From assembly GCF_002975205.1 (NCBI RefSeq), contig NZ_PCOC01000001.1:2359001-2423000 (forward strand): a stretch of 64,000 nt of DNA, in the 5' to 3' direction. The notes beneath the pieces were generated by a model that worked only from the letters and a program-made list of their open reading frames with translations, searched no databases and had not been told where the DNA came from. Of the stretch, positions 60,901 to 64,000 are shown piece after piece. A program made the position numbers and the translations under genes. This DNA is from Ochrobactrum vermis. Lineage in GTDB: Bacteria > Pseudomonadota > Alphaproteobacteria > Rhizobiales > Rhizobiaceae. Numbering within the stretch: position 1 is the first letter of the stretch; every line of letters begins with the position of its first letter.

Positions 60901-62732
60901 ATGTCGTGCACGTAGACTGCGGCACCGTCCTTGCCAGCATGCGGCAGGTCGATGGTCTGCTCGCTGACGACACGGAAGCCCATATTTTCCAGAAGCGGCA
61001 CACGCTGCGACAGCACAACCGGCGCGCCGTGATGGTAGAGCTTCAGCGAAACAGCGTCAGGACCATCGGTACGATAGCGATAGAAGTCCACGAAAAGCGG
61101 AGCCTCTGCGCTCAGACCGGCGATGCGTTCAGCATCGACCAGCGCTTCCGGTGCTGTGAAGATTTCGCGATAGGAAGGCGGGAAGCTTGCAGCAAGCGCG
61201 ATGGTCTTTGCGTCCGCGCTGTCCGAGCTTTCACGCACGGCGTCGTCCCAGGTGCGGACGATGGCGCGCACTTCGGCTTCCAGTGCTTCACGATCCACGT
61301 GCGGCGTGGAACGCTCGTGACGGCGGATCACAAACTGGACGCGCGTCAGGCCGTTCTGCAGGAAGACCGGGTGGAATTCGAAACTGTCACCGCCATAGAC
61401 GTCCACCAGATAGTGGCCGATCTTCTCGCGCACGACCGAGTCGTAACGATCACGCGGAATATAGATCAATACAGTCGCGAAACGGCCAAAACGATCAAGA
61501 CGCGGAACGGCGCGTACACGCGGACGTTCGCCGAGCGCTAGAATCAGTTCGGCATTGGCTGTCAGGCTTTCCACGTCGATCTGGAAAAGCTCGTCGCGTG
61601 GATATTCTTCCAGCACGTTGATGAGCGCCTTGCCCGAATGATCCTCGCGGTTGAAACCCAGATGCTTGATAACCGCATCAGCCTTGGAACGGATGAACGG
61701 AATGCCTGCAACCGAACTCGTATAGGCAACCGAGGTGAAGAGACCAACAAGGCGCAGTTCGCCGATGGCTTCGCCCTTCTCTCCAAAAATCTTCACGCCG
61801 ACATAATCGAGATAGGAGCGGCGATGCACCAGCGAAAGCGAATTCGCCTTGGTCACGATCAGCGGTTCGTTGCTGTCGAGGAATTCGGTCACCTCGCGAG
61901 GGGTCACCGTGTCGTCGTCATCCTTGCGCAGAACGCGGACTTCACTGTCGTTGAGAATACCGAGCGTTTCCTTGACCGGAACCAGTTCGCGCTTGTCACC
62001 CTTGCCCTTGAAGGTCAGCTCGCGCAGTCCAAGGAAGATGAAACGGTCGTCGCGCAGCCATTCAAGAAACGCGATGGCTTCCGGCATGGCCGGATCGCTC
62101 GTCATTTCAGAAACGCGCTTGTAATCGGCAATCGCGCCATCGAGGCGCTTGAGCATCGGCTTCCAGTCGCTGACAGCGGCACGAACCTGTCCAAGCACGC
62201 GCTTGATGGCGGCAGTCAGATCGGCTTTGGTCTGCTTGTCGAGGGCGGGAAGATGAATCTGTACCAGGCTGACGCGCTCAACGCCCTTGGCAGGCGCGAG
62301 CTGCGATGCTTCACCCAGAATGACCAGCTCGTCCTTTTCATGCGCAATATCCAGAACCGGATGCACGACCATGAAAATCTGGCTGACATGATCGTTCAGC
62401 TCACCCATTATGGAGTCGAGCAGGAACGGCATATTGTCATTGACGATGGTGATGACGCTCACCGGCCGGCTATGGGGCTTACCATGGCGTTCGATACCGT
62501 TATCGACGCTGATGATGCTCTTACCCTTGCGATAGGCTTCGAGGGCGGCATAGCCGTGACGGGCTGAACTGTCGAGGGCGGCAGCATCGTAAGCGGCCAG
62601 ATCTTCTGGTGGCGCCCATTCGAAGAGAAGCTGCGAAAAGGCTGTAAGCGCCTTCGACTTTCCTCCCTTCTTCTCCTCCTTGCTTGCCTTGGAACCTTTA
62701 ACCTTGCTCGACCGATCCTGCTTTGCAGTCAC
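57930..62732 (-). CDS. gdhB: NAD-specific glutamate dehydrogenase, large (about 180 kDa) type
   Basis: A 1600-residue enzyme that deaminates glutamate to 2-oxoglutarate with NAD. An about 700-residue N-terminal regulatory region with ACT-like parts precedes the catalytic core. The core shows VPVGAKGGFYPKRLPVGG with the substrate lysine, HKGMGITARGAWEAVKRHF, and the NAD-binding GEGANLGVTQRGRIEYA. The C-terminal 400 residues are helical. The start is a GTG at 62732 with AGGAG 8 bases upstream; an ATG six codons earlier (62750) and a TTG at 62768 lack a good site. The N-terminus is Lys/Ser-rich. Monocistronic. It is a catabolic enzyme and fits the amino-acid uptake genes of this window. Confidence 0.96.
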   Translation of the reverse strand: MTAKQDRSSKVKGSKASKEEKKGGKSKALTAFSQLLFEWAPPEDLAAYDAAALDSSARHGYAALEAYRKGKSIISVDNGIERHGKPHSRPVSVITIVNDNMPFLLDSIMGELNDHVSQIFMVVHPVLDIAHEKDELVILGEASQLAPAKGVERVSLVQIHLPALDKQTKADLTAAIKRVLGQVRAAVSDWKPMLKRLDGAIADYKRVSEMTSDPAMPEAIAFLEWLRDDRFIFLGLRELTFKGKGDKRELVPVKETLGILNDSEVRVLRKDDDDTVTPREVTEFLDSNEPLIVTKANSLSLVHRRSYLDYVGVKIFGEKGEAIGELRLVGLFTSVAYTSSVAGIPFIRSKADAVIKHLGFNREDHSGKALINVLEEYPRDELFQIDVESLTANAELILALGERPRVRAVPRLDRFGRFATVLIYIPRDRYDSVVREKIGHYLVDVYGGDSFEFHPVFLQNGLTRVQFVIRRHERSTPHVDREALEAEVRAIVRTWDDAVRESSDSADAKTIALAASFPPSYREIFTAPEALVDAERIAGLSAEAPLFVDFYRYRTDGPDAVSLKLYHHGAPVVLSQRVPLLENMGFRVVSEQTIDLPHAGKDGAAVYVHDMQLVNAYGAPVDLSDDGEMLEDVFRNVWDGLADNDGYNALVQTARLTARQIMILRSYGRYLQQAGIAYSQGFIAAALNRYPEIASDLYSLFDLRFNPSAKRRDAAEKKLVDAIETALLGVPSIDDDQILRRFRNLIEATLRTNAFSPDAEGKPRVTFAFKLNPRLVEGLPDPRPYREIFVYGPEVEGVHLRFGAVARGGLRWSDRAQDYRTEVLGLVKAQQVKNAVIVPVGAKGGFYPKRLPVGGDRNVVFEAGRDAYKVFISTLLSVTDNIEDNHVVPPAEVVRHDNDDPYFVVAADKGTATFSDTANAISQAHDFWLDDAFASGGSAGYDHKGMGITARGAWEAVKRHFREFDTDIQTEPFTVAGVGDMSGDVFGNGMLLSEQIRLVAAFDHRDIFIDPDPVPADGFAERKRLFELPRSSWQDYDRSKLSAGGGIYSRSQKTITLSAEAAAVIGLGKTSGTPQEIMTAILKSKVDLLWFGGIGTYIRSSAETDAQVGDRANDAIRITGSEVGARVIGEGANLGVTQRGRIEYALAGGRGNTDAIDNSAGVNCSDVEVNIKIALAAAMRSGNLKRPARNKLLVSMTDDVSELVLRNNYLQPLALSLSERQGLAELPYQARFMAELENRKLLDRKVEYLPSDALLAERQKAGQPLTRPELAVLLAYAKLSLSDDLVASQLPDEPYFQSLLFGYFPKRMTKTYAEEISGHRLRREIVATLLANDIINRGGITFISRLADTTGKSPADIVRAYVAVRDGFDIDTIYDAIDALDSKVTGDVQNQFYHLVGEMLQATTAWVLRNDTTRANLTELVDTITRARAELEPRFDGLMPEYLKSALQADKAAFVEKGAPEKLAQRLANLQLAGIMPDIALIAHLAGADRVATAKTYFGVSEAFRIGRIEEAARSIPVTDYYDGLALSRASDTITQAARGITITALKRFAKDKDPAAAWFAADGARIEQVKSRMVALTEGGDLTVSRLAVAAGLMSDLAK

Positions 62733-63020
62733 GTCGGATACTCCTGTCATGATGGCAATGCGCGCCAAACTAGCAGATTAGGCATTGGTTTCGATGGTAT
62801 TTCATTGAAAATAACGAAAATTTTCCCGGAAAGTCAGAAAGACAGCATTTAATCCATTTAATTTGGAACAAAACTTCGAAAACTTCCCGCGAAATTTCGG
62901 ATTATGCCAGCGGATTTCCCCGCCGGTCGCGAAACGCCCCGCAAAAGGGTGATGCCGCAGGCCAGCTTCGCCACATTTCAGACTAAAGTTGCAGATGATT
63001 CTGATAAAGGAACTGGCCGG

Positions 63021-63662
63021 TCAGAGCTCGATCAAGTGGTCGTCGAGTTCATTGACATTTTCCGGCCCTGCCGGGAAATGTTTCTCCAGCAAAAGCCCGG
63101 CCTGACCGATGGCCAGCACGAAACCTTCGGCCACCTGTGCGCGCGATGCATGATGGATGAGCGTCGCGACGATCGCATTCCACTCCTCCTGCTCGACACG
63201 CGCATGGATGCCCGCATCGGCGATCACCTCGGCATAATGTTCAGCCATCGAGACGAAGAGCAGAATGCCGGTACGATGCTCCGTAATATGAACATTGCGC
63301 GCCAGAAACTGTTGCAGGGCATTGAGATGGGCGCGCTTGTAACGGATGCGGCGCGGCACCAGCAACATGCGGATTGCCGGGAAAAACCACAGCACCAGCA
63401 TCGCAGTCAGGAATGCCGCCAGCACTGCAAGCCCGAACATGGGCAGGCGGATATCGAACCAATACCAATGGGCGGCAAAGGCCGCGATCACCGAAGCAAC
63501 CAGAATACCGCAGGTCGCAACAAAGCCCGCCGCAAAGAAATAGTCGTCGCTGGAGCGCGCCAGGACGGCATAGATTTCGCCGCTGGTTTCGGCCTCCGCC
63601 TTGCGGATGGCCTCGGCAATGCGGGCATGGCCCTCGGCGCCAATCAGCGTGTGATGCTTCAT
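63021..63662 (-). CDS. TPM-domain membrane protein
   Basis: A 213-residue protein with two membrane segments at about 45-65 and 75-95. They are inserted in a TPM-type domain: the first part has IAEAIRKAEAETSGEIYAVL and the second has RTGILLFVSMAEHYAEVIAD and EEWNAIVATLIHH. It is shorter than usual and has no Gly-rich tail. It follows the partial TPM gene by 12 bases, so the two are co-transcribed. TPM domains are linked to photosystem repair in plants and to unknown envelope roles in bacteria; a lemA gene is commonly the next one upstream, but it would lie outside the window. Confidence 0.85.
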   Translation of the reverse strand: MKHHTLIGAEGHARIAEAIRKAEAETSGEIYAVLARSSDDYFFAAGFVATCGILVASVIAAFAAHWYWFDIRLPMFGLAVLAAFLTAMLVLWFFPAIRMLLVPRRIRYKRAHLNALQQFLARNVHITEHRTGILLFVSMAEHYAEVIADAGIHARVEQEEWNAIVATLIHHASRAQVAEGFVLAIGQAGLLLEKHFPAGPENVNELDDHLIEL

Positions 63663-63674
63663 CTTTGCGTCTCC

Positions 63675-64000
63675 CTACCAGCTACCCGAGGCGCCGCCAC
63701 CACCGGATGAGCCGCCACCGCCGGAGAAACCGCCGCCTCCGCCGCCGGACGACCAGCCACCGCCGCCCCAGCTGCCCCCGCCCCTGCCGCCGGAGCCGCC
63801 GCCGCGATTGTTGTAATCCATAACCACGCCGAGCCACTGATATTTGCCGGGCCCGATCTTGCGCCCGAAAACCGGCGTTAGGATCGCCATGCCGAAACCG
63901 CCGAAGAAGATCAGGCACCAGAAGGCGATGAAGACGACGAAGATCCAGTCAACATCGTCCGAACTCGACTGCACATTGCGCTTGGCGCGCGCTTCAAGCT
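63675..64000 (-). CDS. YgcG/TPM-domain protein, 5' part outside the window (partial)
   Basis: The open frame runs past the window edge; only the last 108 codons are visible. They contain LEARAKRNVQSSSDDVD, one membrane segment (WIFVVFIAFWCLIFFGGFGM) and a Gly-rich tail of about 50 residues ending in SGGGGASGSW. This is the C-terminal layout of YgcG-like TPM proteins: TPM domain outside, one transmembrane helix, glycine tail. It is the upstream member of the pair with the gene at 63021-63662. Confidence 0.82.
   Translation of the reverse strand, partial: LEARAKRNVQSSSDDVDWIFVVFIAFWCLIFFGGFGMAILTPVFGRKIGPGKYQWLGVVMDYNNRGGGSGGRGGGSWGGGGWSSGGGGGGFSGGGGSSGGGGASGSW

Overview
The window is a gene-dense stretch of alphaproteobacterial core chromosome, best matched to the Brucella/Ochrobactrum group (Rhizobiales). 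Grounds: the hydroxyproline epimerase at 26927-27940 reads almost word for word as remembered Brucella PrpA; HtpX, AtpH and AtpD also match remembered Brucella sequences; the ATP synthase F1 genes form a separate atpHAGDC unit; there is a 1600-residue NAD-glutamate dehydrogenase; and small palindromic intergenic repeats typical of Rhizobiales are scattered throughout. I see no rRNA or tRNA gene, insertion sequence, prophage, CRISPR array or plasmid function. No gene looks frameshifted.

Layout. 1-5.5 kb (minus strand): S4 RNA-binding protein and SUV3-like RNA helicase, then a 718-bp gap with a phased GANTC repeat array, then acetyl-CoA acetyltransferase. 5.6-9 kb: GlcG/HbpS-like protein, rpmF, mtgA, a polyprenyl synthase. 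9-12 kb: HxlR regulator divergent from an MFS exporter, and ispG. 12-15 kb: 3-hydroxybutyrate dehydrogenase, then an MFS permease with a DeoR regulator. 15-26.7 kb: pyruvate carboxylase and a branched-chain amino-acid ABC system (livHMGF, a DUF6867 membrane protein, and two separately terminated paralogous binding proteins). 26.9-30.2 kb: a hydroxyproline-type pair (epimerase and FAD D-amino-acid dehydrogenase) with a divergent GntR regulator. 30.2-36.5 kb: a small possible secreted protein, a MarR regulator, and atpHAGDC. 36.7-46 kb: membrane protein, priA, fructose-6-phosphate aldolase, AAA ATPase, lptE, leuS, yggS, usg. 46-56.3 kb (mostly plus): acs, sdhAF4, htpX, rsmB, heparinase-like, purH, glpK. 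56.3-64 kb (minus): UMF1-type MFS, gdh, and two TPM-domain proteins, the last cut by the window edge.

How it fits together. Much of the content is central carbon and nitrogen metabolism around acetyl-CoA and 2-oxoglutarate: thiolase, 3-hydroxybutyrate dehydrogenase, acetyl-CoA synthetase, pyruvate carboxylase, glutamate dehydrogenase, glycerol kinase, branched-chain amino-acid uptake and hydroxyproline catabolism, all feeding respiration and the F1 ATP synthase. Housekeeping genes for translation, replication restart, outer-membrane assembly and isoprenoids are interleaved.

Nothing here is clearly a new multi-gene system. The most unusual items are non-coding or domain-level: the 11-bp-phased GANTC array upstream of the helicase, a LivG ATPase with a C-terminal helix-hairpin-helix-like domain and Lys/Ala/Pro tail, several near-perfect operator palindromes next to regulators (including one that touches the ribosome-binding site of bdhA), and dispersed repeats, two of them inside atp operon gaps. 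Start codons were chosen from Shine-Dalgarno spacing and family length and are stated in each entry.
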